Notes: generated by a model not told the origin, from the sequence alone. 59,989 nucleotides of DNA from Acidobacteriota bacterium (GCA_025463215.1 JAOBWF010000211.1:1-59989); one strand, 5' to 3'. Counted from the first letter of the stretch, positions 30,704 to 40,810 are shown. Made by a program: numbers and translations.

Positions 30704-30953
30704 CGCCTGTTCACCAGCAGACCGATCGGACGGATCGACGACCGCCTTTCGCAGCGGAGTGAGCGCCTATTCCCGGCCGGCGACGGTGACCACTCGCTGG
30801 ACCTTGCGCATCGTACCGGCGTCGACGCCCACGCCCGCACTGCAGGCCGACCTGTTCGAACAGATCCGGTTTGCGCCGCCGCGCCGGCCGTGAGCGCCGC
30901 GAAGGTGTTCCGCTTTCAGCGCCACCATCGCCGCATTGAGCATCACCACCCGC
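30704..30953. other. Intergenic stretch without a convincing gene
   Basis: 250 bp between the convergent ends of tetR and the HTH protein. A 60-codon leftward frame (30767-30949) and a rightward frame (30693-30893) exist, but neither has a Shine-Dalgarno or recognisable family features. Confidence 0.4.
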
Positions 30954-31271
30954 TTACGGAATCCACTGCCCGTTGGAATCAGCCGCAGCTGGTCGCCGGA
31001 AAAGGACGGCCTGACGATAGAAGGCGCGGAACAGCGGATCGGTCAGCAGTTCGCGGCGCCGGTGCGACAGACCGCAGCGCCGGCGGCGCTCGCGACCACG
31101 CGGCGCATCCGGCAGGATCTCGAGCTGCCATTGCCGAACTCGCTCGCGGCTCACACCGAACTCGTCGGCGATCGCGGCGAAGGTTACGCACGGCTGGCGA
31201 AACAACGCCACCAGGCGCGCGCGCGCCCCGGTGCCGTAACGGTCCTCGAAGACGTCCGTTACGCCAGCCAC
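30954..31271 (-). CDS. Small HTH DNA-binding protein downstream of yeiH
   Basis: 105 residues if started at GTG 31271, overlapping the yeiH stop by 13 bp. The centre reads VTFAAIADEFGVSRERVRQW, which is a sigma-region-4-like or phage-type helix-turn-helix. An Arg-rich basic stretch (RGRERRRRCG) and a C-terminal LTDPLFRAFYRQA helix follow. No catalytic motif. The family is unknown to me. The overlap suggests translational coupling with the exporter gene; it could be a regulator of the cluster. Confidence 0.65.
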   Translation of the reverse strand: MAGVTDVFEDRYGTGARARLVALFRQPCVTFAAIADEFGVSRERVRQWQLEILPDAPRGRERRRRCGLSHRRRELLTDPLFRAFYRQAVLFRRPAAADSNGQWIP

Positions 31272-32350
31272 TTCGCGGCACCGAGAACAAGCGCCAGCGT
31301 CAGCGCCGCGATCGCGCACTCCCCCACGACGCCCACGATCAACGGCCGCCACCCCTGATTCGACAGCACGCGCAGGTTGGTGCGCAGACCAATGCCCGCG
31401 AAACTGAATAGAAAGGCCCACCGCGACAGGTTCGCCAGGTCAGCCGACTCGGCGCGTGAAAAAGCGCCGACGGTGGCGAAGACGGAGATCCCGAGGAACC
31501 CGAGCACGAACTTCGGAAATTTGTTCCACAAGAAGGTGGTCTTGTCCCCGATCGCGGCGGCGCCGCCGCGGCGCACCCAGTACAGCGCGTAGCCGAGGAC
31601 GACGAACCCGATCGTCGCGTTCCGCGCGGTCTTGGCCAGCACCGCGAACTTCCCGGCGGCGTCCGAGTACAGCGCGCCCGCCGCCGTGGCCTCGGCGGTG
31701 TTGTCGACCGCGAGTCCGACCCACAGTCCATACGCTTGATCGCTCATACCCAGGGCGTGACCGATGAGCGGAAACGCCACCAGACTCACCGCGCCCAGTG
31801 CGAGGATCGCCGCGATCGCGTATGACGCGTCCTCATCGTCCGCATCAATCGCCCCTTTCGCCGCGATGATCGCCGAGACGCCGCACACGGAAGCGCCGAT
31901 CGCCAGGAGGCTGATCAATTTTGGCGGCAGCCCGAACGCGCGGCCGAGCCCGGTCATGATCACCATCGCGAGTAGGAGCTCGACGAATACGCACGCGAGA
32001 CTGACGCCGCCCAGCTTGGCGACATCGCCCAGCACGAACCGCACGCCGAGGAGCACAATCCCGGTCTTCAGCCAGAACTCGTAGGTATCGACGCCGGCTT
32101 CGCAGACCCTCGGCACGCCGACGATGTTGGAAACGATCAAGCCGAAGACAATCGCCCAGAGGACGTACTCGATGTTCGGCAGCGTCAGGTGGTGCGCCCG
32201 GCCGTACGCGGCGATTGCCTGCTCGGTGAACTTGCCGGCATAACCGATGACGCCGAGCAGAAGGAGGCCGGGCACGAGGTTGGCGGCGCGGCGCGCCGGC
32301 GAGAGCGCCAGCCTCGGCGCGGCGATCACGACCGGCGTAACGGCCGTCAC
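31259..32350 (-). CDS. YeiH-family putative sulfate exporter (UPF0324)
   Basis: 363 residues from GTG 32350, whose GTGA overlaps the stop of the 30-codon gene upstream. About ten transmembrane helices, with family segments NIVGVPRVCEAGVDTYEFWLKTGIVLLG, of which GVDTYEFWLKTGIVLLG is the most conserved, ASVCGVSAIIAA and GLRTNLRVLSNQGWRP. YeiH-type proteins are annotated as putative sulfate exporters and are often LysR/CysB-linked. Their transport substrate is unproven. It is expressed behind polycysteine leader 2 and its terminator, which supports a sulfur or sulfonate role. Confidence 0.88.
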   Translation of the reverse strand: MTAVTPVVIAAPRLALSPARRAANLVPGLLLLGVIGYAGKFTEQAIAAYGRAHHLTLPNIEYVLWAIVFGLIVSNIVGVPRVCEAGVDTYEFWLKTGIVLLGVRFVLGDVAKLGGVSLACVFVELLLAMVIMTGLGRAFGLPPKLISLLAIGASVCGVSAIIAAKGAIDADDEDASYAIAAILALGAVSLVAFPLIGHALGMSDQAYGLWVGLAVDNTAEATAAGALYSDAAGKFAVLAKTARNATIGFVVLGYALYWVRRGGAAAIGDKTTFLWNKFPKFVLGFLGISVFATVGAFSRAESADLANLSRWAFLFSFAGIGLRTNLRVLSNQGWRPLIVGVVGECAIAALTLALVLGAAKWLA

Positions 32351-32439
32351 CACGCCACCCCGGTAATTGCGCCGAGCTTCACGAGGGCGACGGCCAGCGC
32401 CGCAACAATCACCGCCCACCAGTCACGGGAGAGTTTCAC
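32347..32439 (-). CDS. 30-residue membrane peptide, translationally coupled to yeiH
   Basis: GTG 32439, with GGAGGT 7 nt upstream, directly after the terminator U-tract. The sequence is VKLSRDWWAVIVAALAVAL then VKLGAITGVAW: one transmembrane helix with a positive N-end. Its TGA overlaps the GTG of yeiH by 4 bp. The strong Shine-Dalgarno, export-like composition and coupling argue for a real gene, perhaps an accessory subunit of the exporter. It is too short for automatic annotation. Confidence 0.75.
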   Translation of the reverse strand: MKLSRDWWAVIVAALAVALVKLGAITGVAW

Positions 32440-32450
32440 AACACCCACCT

Positions 32451-32491
32451 CCAAAAAGAAAAAGGCCCGGAAAGCGTGAAGCCTTCCGGGC
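32451..32491 (-). terminator. Attenuator-type intrinsic terminator before yeiH
   Basis: Stem ggcccggaa (32464-32472) / ttccgggcc (32484-32492 region), 9 bp, followed on the minus strand by TTTTTCTTTTTGG, whose GG starts the Shine-Dalgarno of the 30-codon gene. Stem sequence nearly the same as the siroheme-operon attenuator. It lies 37 nt after the leader-2 stop. Confidence 0.87.
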
Positions 32492-32528
32492 CCTGCAACT
32501 GTTCGAGTGCGATTCGTGCTTGAAGAAC

Positions 32529-32618
32529 TTAGGCGGGCACGATCCTCGTAGACACAGCGCGGCGCTCGGAGGCGTTGGCTCCGGCGCAACAACACGCGCA
32601 GGTCGAGGTCGTGAACAC
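32529..32618 (-). CDS. Polycysteine leader peptide 2 (29 aa)
   Basis: GTG 32618 to TAA 32529. Cys at 7, 9, 10 and 11 (codons TGC GCG TGT TGT TGC). The first two codons GTG TTC equal those of leader 1, and a Thr-rich stretch precedes the Cys run in both. An in-frame TAA lies 12 nt upstream, so GTG is the first possible start. It begins 8 nt after a -10 hexamer. Placed before a terminator and then the membrane peptide and yeiH. Interpreted as a cysteine-sensing leader. Confidence 0.82.
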   Translation of the reverse strand: MFTTSTCACCCAGANASERRAVSTRIVPA

Positions 32619-32626
32619 GATGATGT

Positions 32627-32656
32627 CTTATGGCACGGGATTACGAACCCTGTCAA
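32627..32656 (-). promoter_or_regulatory. Promoter of leader 2 / yeiH operon
   Basis: Minus strand -35 TTGACA (32651-32656), 18-bp spacer, -10 CATAAG (32627-32632), 8 nt to the GTG. It lies inside the last codons of the upstream FAD gene, whose TAA is part of the -10. Confidence 0.7.
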
Positions 32657-34019
32657 GCAGCGACGCCGCCGCCGGCAGCGTCGAGGCGAACTGCGCCGCG
32701 AGCTCGGCACACTGCAGGCGGATATCGGGAATCGCGACGATCTCCCAGAAGCGCGCGCGCGACTGCGGTCCGATCGCGAAGATCCGCGACCCCGCCTCGC
32801 CGGAGGCGCGAACAAGGCTGCACACGTCCGTGACGTCGAGGCCGATCCCCAGGGCGTCGGGACGCGCCAGGCCGCGCGAGAGCAGCGCCTGCACGAGTGG
32901 ATTGTCGATGTGCCGAGGATCGTCAACCAGCCCAATCGATTCGATGACGCGGTCCACAGTCAGCCACTCGGCCGCGGCGGCGCCTCTGGCGCGATACGCC
33001 ACCCGCATCCGCCCGCCGGACCGCCGGCACTCGAGGACGCGTCCCGCGCGAATCTCGAGGCGCCCTTCGTCGAGCAGCCGATGCACCGTGTGCGCCACGG
33101 CCGGCGCCATGCGATGGCGGTGCACGTCCCACCACGGACGTGCATGGCGAAGAAAACGCCGCCGCGCATCGCTGGACATCGCGGTCCAGAGCGCCCGGGT
33201 GTGGGGCCGCAGCGCATCGACCACGCTGCGCCAGTCGCCGCCTCGCGCCTCGCATTCCGCCACGTGCGCGCGAATCCAGCGCAGCAGACGCGACACCGGC
33301 GCGCCGCACGGCACCTCGGCCGGTTCAAGCGGCCAGGCCGTGACGTCGCGGTGAGCCGACGGGAGAAGGCCGCGTCGCGAGACCGCAACGATTCGACCGC
33401 GATGACCGGTGCGGGTCAGCGTCAGGACCGTGTCGATCATCGTCAAGCCGGCGCCGATGATGAGCACCGTGGCGTCCGACGCAAGGTTGTCGAGCGCCTC
33501 GGGAGCCCATGCGCTAATCGAGGCGCCGCCGAGCTTCGCCGGTCTGCCGTCGTTGCCAGTCGCCAGAATGCAGTACTCCGCGTCGATGACGCTGCCGGAC
33601 GCGAGACTGAGTCGAACGCCGCCATCACGCTCCTCGGCATCGACGCACTCGTCGCAGACGATTTCGAGAGCGGGGTACCGTGAGTCAGCCACGAGACTGG
33701 CAAGATAGTCGCCGTACACGCGGCGCGGGACGAAGCAGTACCGCGTCGGCGCGTCGACCCCCAGTTCGGGGCCGTTGATTTGCAGCCAGCGGAGAAAGTG
33801 ATCGGGGTCGCTCGGAAACGCGCTCATGTTTGCCACACGCACGTTGAGCAAATGAGACGGGTCCGCGGTCGAATACGCGCGGCCGCGCCCCAGCCCGCGC
33901 CGTTTTTCGATCAACAGGATCCGCGCCGCCCGGCCGAGCGCCCGGCGCAGGTGACACGCAGCGAGCACGCCGGTTCCGCCGCCGCCGACGATGGCAATCG
34001 TGACCGGTGGCGACGTCAT
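32628..34019 (-). CDS. FAD/NAD(P)-binding oxidoreductase
   Basis: 463 residues. N-terminal dinucleotide-binding motif IVGGGGTGVLAACHL, FAD-linked region HLLNVRVANMSAFP, second Rossmann motif VLIIGAGLTMIDTVLTL, and ESIGLVDDPRHIDNPLV near the C-terminus. This matches the FAD-NAD(P)-binding (NAD_binding_9) family, related to ornithine-hydroxylase-like and EthA-like proteins. The substrate is unknown. It sits between the peroxiredoxin and yeiH transcription units on the same strand, so a redox or sulfur role is possible. Confidence 0.88.
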   Translation of the reverse strand: MTSPPVTIAIVGGGGTGVLAACHLRRALGRAARILLIEKRRGLGRGRAYSTADPSHLLNVRVANMSAFPSDPDHFLRWLQINGPELGVDAPTRYCFVPRRVYGDYLASLVADSRYPALEIVCDECVDAEERDGGVRLSLASGSVIDAEYCILATGNDGRPAKLGGASISAWAPEALDNLASDATVLIIGAGLTMIDTVLTLTRTGHRGRIVAVSRRGLLPSAHRDVTAWPLEPAEVPCGAPVSRLLRWIRAHVAECEARGGDWRSVVDALRPHTRALWTAMSSDARRRFLRHARPWWDVHRHRMAPAVAHTVHRLLDEGRLEIRAGRVLECRRSGGRMRVAYRARGAAAAEWLTVDRVIESIGLVDDPRHIDNPLVQALLSRGLARPDALGIGLDVTDVCSLVRASGEAGSRIFAIGPQSRARFWEIVAIPDIRLQCAELAAQFASTLPAAASLLDRVRNPVP

Positions 34020-34021
34020 CG

Positions 34022-34257
34022 CTCAGGGCATGTGCGCCGTGCCGATGACCGAGCCGGCGATGACCGCAGCCAGCGTGAGCAGCCTCCGCGTGTTGCCGCC
34101 GTCCGCCGTATAGAGGCCCTGCCGCCGGCTAACCTCGTGACCGAGTTAGGCCGTCCCGACCGCAATGAGCAGCGCCGCCGCGCCCAGCGCCCGGCGTCGA
34201 CCGCCGGCCGCGGGGGCACCGTGGCGCCACTCATTGACGTCATCGTCGCAACGCCAC
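34022..34257 (-). pseudogene. Possible remnant of a small membrane-protein gene
   Basis: In one leftward frame two hydrophobic stretches (ALGAAALLIAVGTA and LLTLAAVIAGSVIGTAHMP) are joined by GHEVSRRQGLYTADGGN, but an in-frame TAA near 34147 separates them and no start codon is available. This suggests a decayed two-helix membrane protein between the peroxiredoxin and FAD genes. The family is not recognised. Coordinates may be off by a base. Confidence 0.35.
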
Positions 34258-34902
34258 TCATGACGTCTGCGACGGACCGGGCTGCTTCGTCACGCGCAGG
34301 TACGGCTTCTTCGCGACGTAGCCGGGGAACCGCTTGCGCGCGTCCTCATCCGACACCGCCGGTATGATGATGACGTCGTCGCCATTCTTCCAGTCTGCCG
34401 GGGTGGCCACCTGGTGCTCCGACGTGAGCTGCAGCGAATCGATCACGCGTAGGATCTCGAGGAAGTTGCGTCCGGTGCTCGCCGGATAGGTAAGCGTCAG
34501 CTTGAGCTTGTTGTCCGGGCCGATCACGAACACCGATCGCACGGTGGCGGTGTCGCTGGCGTTCGGATGGATCATGTCGTAGGCGTTGGCGATGCTCTTG
34601 TCGGGGTCGCCGATGAGCGGAAAATTGAGCGCCTGCCCCGTGACGTCCTTGATGTCCTGCGACCAGCGCGCGTGTGAGTCGAGCGGATCGACGCTCAGCC
34701 CGATCACCCTCGTGTTCCGCCTGTCGAATTCGGGCTTCAGCTTGGCGACGGCGCCAAGCTCGGTCGTGCAGACCGGCGTGAAGTCGCGCGGGTGCGAGAA
34801 CAGCACCGCCCACTTCCCGTCCTTCCACTCATGGAACCGGATCGGTCCCTCGGTCGTCTCCGCGGAGAAATCTGGAACCACGTCGCCGAGTCGAATCGCC
34901 AT
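34258..34902 (-). CDS. 1-Cys peroxiredoxin (Prx6/AhpC-TSA family)
   Basis: 214 residues; ATG 34902 chosen because AGGAG lies 7 nt upstream. An upstream in-frame start would read through the terminator. Peroxidatic Cys45 in DFTPVCTTELG is the only cysteine in the protein, which fits the 1-Cys Prx6 group. The C-terminal Prx domain (KNGDDVIIIPAVSDEDARKRF) is present. Reduces hydroperoxides, with an external thiol for recycling. Preceded by polycysteine leader 3 and a terminator, linking expression to cysteine or thiol supply. Confidence 0.93.
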   Translation of the reverse strand: MAIRLGDVVPDFSAETTEGPIRFHEWKDGKWAVLFSHPRDFTPVCTTELGAVAKLKPEFDRRNTRVIGLSVDPLDSHARWSQDIKDVTGQALNFPLIGDPDKSIANAYDMIHPNASDTATVRSVFVIGPDNKLKLTLTYPASTGRNFLEILRVIDSLQLTSEHQVATPADWKNGDDVIIIPAVSDEDARKRFPGYVAKKPYLRVTKQPGPSQTS

Positions 34903-34943
34903 TACCGTCTCCTCGTACGTCCGGAGAATGTTCAGACCGTTCC

Positions 34944-34984
34944 AAACGCAAAAAGGCCGCTTGCAGAAACACGGCAAGCGGCCT
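34944..34984 (-). terminator. Attenuator-type intrinsic terminator before the peroxiredoxin gene
   Basis: Perfect 11-bp stem aggccgcttgc (34954-34964) / gcaagcggcct (34974-34984), 9-nt loop, then TTTTGCGTTT on the minus strand. Lies 29 nt after the leader-3 stop and about 40 nt before the peroxiredoxin ATG. Confidence 0.88.
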
Positions 34985-35013
34985 GGTTCGTCGCGACGTC
35001 GCTGCTGTGCGTG

Positions 35014-35121
35014 CTACACGACGCGAACTCCATGACCGCAACGCCGACAACAACAGCAGGCGGGCACACGTCGCGCCGCCCTGCTCAAGGAAACATTGTT
35101 GTCGAGATCGCAGGCACTCAC
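35014..35121 (-). CDS. Polycysteine leader peptide 3 (35 aa)
   Basis: GTG 35121 to TAG 35014. Cys at 4, 22, 23, 24, 25 and 28, including four in a row (TGC TGT TGT TGT) and then CGG CGT TGC. Same length as leader 1 (35 aa). The GTG is 6 nt after the -10 TATATT, so the transcript is leaderless. Leader 3 shares no peptide sequence with 1 and 2 apart from the Cys run, so the codon run rather than the peptide is likely selected. Precedes a terminator and then the peroxiredoxin. Confidence 0.83.
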   Translation of the reverse strand: MSACDLDNNVSLSRAARRVPACCCCRRCGHGVRVV

Positions 35122-35127
35122 GAGCTG

Positions 35128-35156
35128 AATATATGCCGTGCGCGCATGCACGTCAA
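35128..35156 (-). promoter_or_regulatory. Promoter of leader 3 / peroxiredoxin
   Basis: Minus strand -35 TTGACG (35151-35156), 17-bp spacer, -10 TATATT (35128-35133), then 6 nt to the GTG. The best promoter match of the three leaders. Confidence 0.75.
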
Positions 35157-35507
35157 CGTCCAACGACGACACGCCACGATTGTGGCCGCCAGCGCAAACC
35201 GCTCGGCCCGATCGCGGTAAACGAACGCAACCGCCAATCGGCGCAGAGAATCTCGATCACGCGCAGCCGCGCAGACCAGCTTCGCGTGGTTGCCGTCGGT
35301 GATGCGCGAAGCGTTGCTGGTCCCAGCTGCGGGCGTGTTGATCCTGCAGGACCTCTCGCGACGCACATGGGCCGCGCGTGCTCTCCTCACGGCGGCATTG
35401 GTTGGCGGACTATCTGCGCCGTGATCGCCTTTCAGCCCGCGGAACACTTCGTCACGCGTGTCATAGTCGCGGCCGCGCGCCGTCAGGACCAGGAAGAGGA
35501 AACGCCT
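35157..35507. other. Intergenic stretch without a convincing gene
   Basis: About 350 bp between the leader-3 promoter and the end of the HTH-citrate-synthase gene. Frames longer than 60 codons exist on both strands, but they are Arg-rich shadows without starts or family signatures. Confidence 0.4.
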
Positions 35508-36728
35508 TCAGGTGGGGTGAGTCGAAGCAGGCAGCACGCCGACATACCTGGCGCGCGGTCGAATCAGCAGGCCGCTTGCATACTGCTCGATTGCGTGTCC
35601 AATCCAGCCGACGCTTCGCCCGACGGCAAACAGCGCCAGCGGCGATTCGGGAGGCAACCCGAGAATGCGGCCGACGGCGGCCAGTCCGAAGTCGACGTTC
35701 GGGTGATCGCCGGTCGCGCTCGCGGCGGCGTCGGCGAACTCGGCGACGAATCGGCATTCGGCCGATGTGGCGTAGCGCTCGCGTAACAGATCCAGCAGCA
35801 GGCGCGCGCGCGGATCCCCGTCGCGATACAACGGGTGGCCGAAGCCGTCGATCGGTTCGCCGCGGCGCAGGCGTGCGGCGACCGCGGCGCGCAAGGGCCG
35901 CACCCGCCGCATCGACGCGAGCATCGACTCCACACGGGCGCTGGCGCCACCGTGTTTCGGGCCCTCGAGCGCCGCGAGAGCGGCAATCACGACGGCATAG
36001 GGATGCGCGCCGGTCGAGGCGACGCACCGCGCCGTGAACGCCGACGCGTTCAGCTCGTGGTCAGCGCAGAGCACCAGCGCGGCGCGCAGGACGTCGGCTC
36101 CCCGGCCGCCCACCTTCCACGCTCGTGCGAACGTCGCGTCGACCGCCCCATCGGCGTCGGCAAAGGCCGCCGCACGCGCCAGTAACCGGAGGATCGCCGC
36201 TCCCGTGACAGCCACGCTCGCCGGCCGGACGTCAAACGTTTTCGCGTCGTGGGTCGCGCCGGCCGCGAGCATGGACTGTGCCCGAGCGATAAACGGCATG
36301 TGCCGTTGTGCCGGCGTGATGCGCGCCGCCACCCCGATGCGACCCGGACTGAAAGCGGGCGTATCCAGCGCGCCGGTCCACAGCAGCGAGGCCACCTCTT
36401 CGAGCGATCGGGTTCGCGCCAGCACCGTCGCATCCAGGCCGCGGTAGTACAGCCGGTGGCCGTCAATCAGCGCGATCGACGACTCCAGCGTCGGCATCCC
36501 CCACTGCAGCGCGCGAGCGGCGGCTTTGTCCGGGGCGCGCCGTTCCTCGGTGCGCTGCCGCAGTTGCTCGAGATCCTCGCGCGAGTAGGTCCGTTCACGC
36601 GGCGATGCGGAAGAGGCCTGCGATCGGACACGACCGCGGCTGACGTAGGCATAGAGGGTCGCGCGGGTGACGCCGAGGAGCGTGGCGGCGTCTGCAGCGC
36701 CGAGCCACAGGTGTGCTGCTTTTCTCAT
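35508..36728 (-). CDS. Citrate-synthase-family protein with N-terminal HTH domain
   Basis: 406 residues from ATG 36728. Residues about 6-55 are a MerR/excisionase-like helix-turn-helix (LGAADAATLLGVTRATLYAY, then a wing with Arg). The rest is a complete citrate-synthase fold with ADHELNASAF (first catalytic His), GPKHGGA (second), GFGHPLYRDGDPRA and NVDF (Asp). Both catalytic His and Asp are kept, so activity is possible. The HTH suggests DNA binding, making it a candidate metabolite-sensing regulator. A TTGATT/AATCAA inverted repeat lies directly upstream. Divergent from an ordinary citrate synthase. Confidence 0.9.
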   Translation of the reverse strand: MRKAAHLWLGAADAATLLGVTRATLYAYVSRGRVRSQASSASPRERTYSREDLEQLRQRTEERRAPDKAAARALQWGMPTLESSIALIDGHRLYYRGLDATVLARTRSLEEVASLLWTGALDTPAFSPGRIGVAARITPAQRHMPFIARAQSMLAAGATHDAKTFDVRPASVAVTGAAILRLLARAAAFADADGAVDATFARAWKVGGRGADVLRAALVLCADHELNASAFTARCVASTGAHPYAVVIAALAALEGPKHGGASARVESMLASMRRVRPLRAAVAARLRRGEPIDGFGHPLYRDGDPRARLLLDLLRERYATSAECRFVAEFADAAASATGDHPNVDFGLAAVGRILGLPPESPLALFAVGRSVGWIGHAIEQYASGLLIRPRARYVGVLPASTHPT

Positions 36729-36729
36729 A

Positions 36730-36745
36730 TTGATTTCACAATCAA
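36730..36745. promoter_or_regulatory. Inverted repeat between the two citrate-synthase homologues
   Basis: TTGATT-tcac-AATCAA, perfect 6-bp arms, 1 bp from the start codon of the HTH-citrate-synthase gene. A plausible operator for that protein's own HTH domain. Confidence 0.45.
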
Positions 36746-36783
36746 CGTTGACGACATCATACACGTAGGTTTACGGTGAAGAC

Positions 36784-37923
36784 ATGGTGAGCAGCGGATT
36801 GGACGGCATCGTCGCGGCGACGACGCGATTGAGCCGCGTCGACGGCGATCGCGGCGAACTGGTGATCGCCGGATATGCGATCGAACAGCTGGCCGAATAC
36901 GCCACGTTCGAGGAGACCACCTGGCTGCTGTGGCACGGCGACCTGCCATCGGTTGCGCAGCTCGACACCTTCGCCGCGCAGCTCGCCGCCGAGCGCGACA
37001 TTTCCGCCGCGACCATCCGGCTGCTGCGCGACTGTGCGGACCGGCAGATCGAGCCGATGGATGCGCTGCGCATCGCGGCGGGCACGTTATCGCTGATGTC
37101 GGACGATGCGCCGGGAATTGTCGCGAGGCTACCGACGATCGTCGCTGGCTACTGGCGCTTGCAGCGCGGCCTGGAGCCGCTGGCGCCGAGGCCGGACCTG
37201 CGACACGCGGCCAACTTCTTATACCTGCTCGACGGCGAGCCGCCGAACCCCGAGCGTGTCAAAGCGCTCGAAACGTATCTGAATACCGTCGTCGATCACG
37301 GGCTGAACGCGTCGACGTTCACCGCCCGGGTGATTACGTCGACCGGGGATCTGGTGTCGGCGGTGGTCGGTGCGTTGGGCGCCTTGAAGGGCCCGTTGCA
37401 CGGCGGCGCCCCTGGTCCCGCCCTCGACATGGTGTTCGAGATCGCCGATGCGTCGCGCGCCGAAGCCGCGCTGCGCCGGAAGCTCGCCGCGGGAGAGAAG
37501 TTGATGGGTTTCGGGCACCGCGTCTATAAGGTGCGCGATCCGCGGGCCGACGTCCTTGCCAGGGCGGCCCAGCGTCTGTTCACGCGCGCCGGCGACATGT
37601 CGCTCTACGCGCTCGCGCGCGCCGTGGAGACGCAGGCGCTGCGTCTGCTCGAGGAGTACAAGCCAGGCCGGAAGCTGCAGACCAATGTGGAGTTCTACAC
37701 GGCGCTGCTCCTGCACGGCCTCGGATTCGACGTGCCGCTGTTCACGCCCACCTTCGCGGTCAGCCGAGTGAGCGGCTGGATCGCGCATGCCTTCGAGCAG
37801 CGTCAAGCGAACCGGATCATCCGCCCTGAATCGGAATACATCGGACCGATCGACAGGACGTGGGTGCCGGCGGTCAACCGGAGTAGCGGTGATTGGTTAA
37901 CCGCCGATAGCGGTGCACGGTGA
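36784..37923 (+). CDS. Citrate synthase / 2-methylcitrate synthase
   Basis: 379 residues from ATG 36784. Condenses acetyl-CoA (or propionyl-CoA) with oxaloacetate. Catalytic segments are VDHGLNASTFTARV and GPLHGGAPG (both His) and GFGHRVYKVRDPRAD. The acid residue is Glu in TNVEFYTALL instead of Asp, as in several short bacterial enzymes. SRVSGWIAHAFEQ and the end RPESEYIGPIDR are typical. The last ~20 residues beyond that are unusual and overlap the remnant of a leftward membrane-protein gene. A separate cytochrome or prp operon is not present, so citrate versus methylcitrate is open. Confidence 0.92.
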   Translation: MVSSGLDGIVAATTRLSRVDGDRGELVIAGYAIEQLAEYATFEETTWLLWHGDLPSVAQLDTFAAQLAAERDISAATIRLLRDCADRQIEPMDALRIAAGTLSLMSDDAPGIVARLPTIVAGYWRLQRGLEPLAPRPDLRHAANFLYLLDGEPPNPERVKALETYLNTVVDHGLNASTFTARVITSTGDLVSAVVGALGALKGPLHGGAPGPALDMVFEIADASRAEAALRRKLAAGEKLMGFGHRVYKVRDPRADVLARAAQRLFTRAGDMSLYALARAVETQALRLLEEYKPGRKLQTNVEFYTALLLHGLGFDVPLFTPTFAVSRVSGWIAHAFEQRQANRIIRPESEYIGPIDRTWVPAVNRSSGDWLTADSGAR

Positions 37924-38118
37924 CGACGACGAACGTCACCAAGAACACGTGCCAGCCGATGGCTCGAGCAGGCCCGCCAGCATCTTCGCCGTGGTGCTCT
38001 TCCCCGATCCGTTCGGGCCAAGGTAGCCGACCACTTCGCCCGCGCGAACGTCACAGTCGACGTCGCTCACCACCGCCGTCCCGAAGAATCGCTTCACGAG
38101 GTGTCGTGCTTCCGGCAT
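37874..38118 (-). pseudogene. ABC-transporter remnant: ATPase N-terminus joined to a membrane-protein C-terminus
   Basis: ATG 38118 opens an ABC ATPase (EARHLVKRFFGTAVVSDVDC, Walker A GPNGSGKSTTAKMLAGL) that stops after about 60 residues at 37936, without Q-loop, signature or Walker B. In another frame from about 37966 to TGA 37874 the sequence GWHVFLVTFVVVTVHRYRR reads like the last helix and tail of an ABC-2 permease. A deletion that removed the rest of an ATPase gene and most of the next permease gene explains both. Located downstream of an ADOP permease. Confidence 0.75.
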
Positions 38119-38155
38119 CGGTGCCTCCACGAGCCGCGGTCTTGGCGGTCGATCC

Positions 38156-40806
<2,651 letters not shown>

Positions 40807-40810
<4 letters not shown>

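Noticed and set aside
30767-30949. 60-codon ORF downstream of the HTH protein
   Set aside because: No Shine-Dalgarno, no family likeness, odd composition.
32347-32595. 82-residue leftward ORF covering leader 2 and the membrane peptide
   Set aside because: It crosses the terminator; the real genes are the 29-codon leader in another frame and the 30-codon peptide at its end.
34258-34977. Peroxiredoxin starting at 34977
   Set aside because: Runs through the terminator; ATG 34902 has a strong Shine-Dalgarno and the family start.
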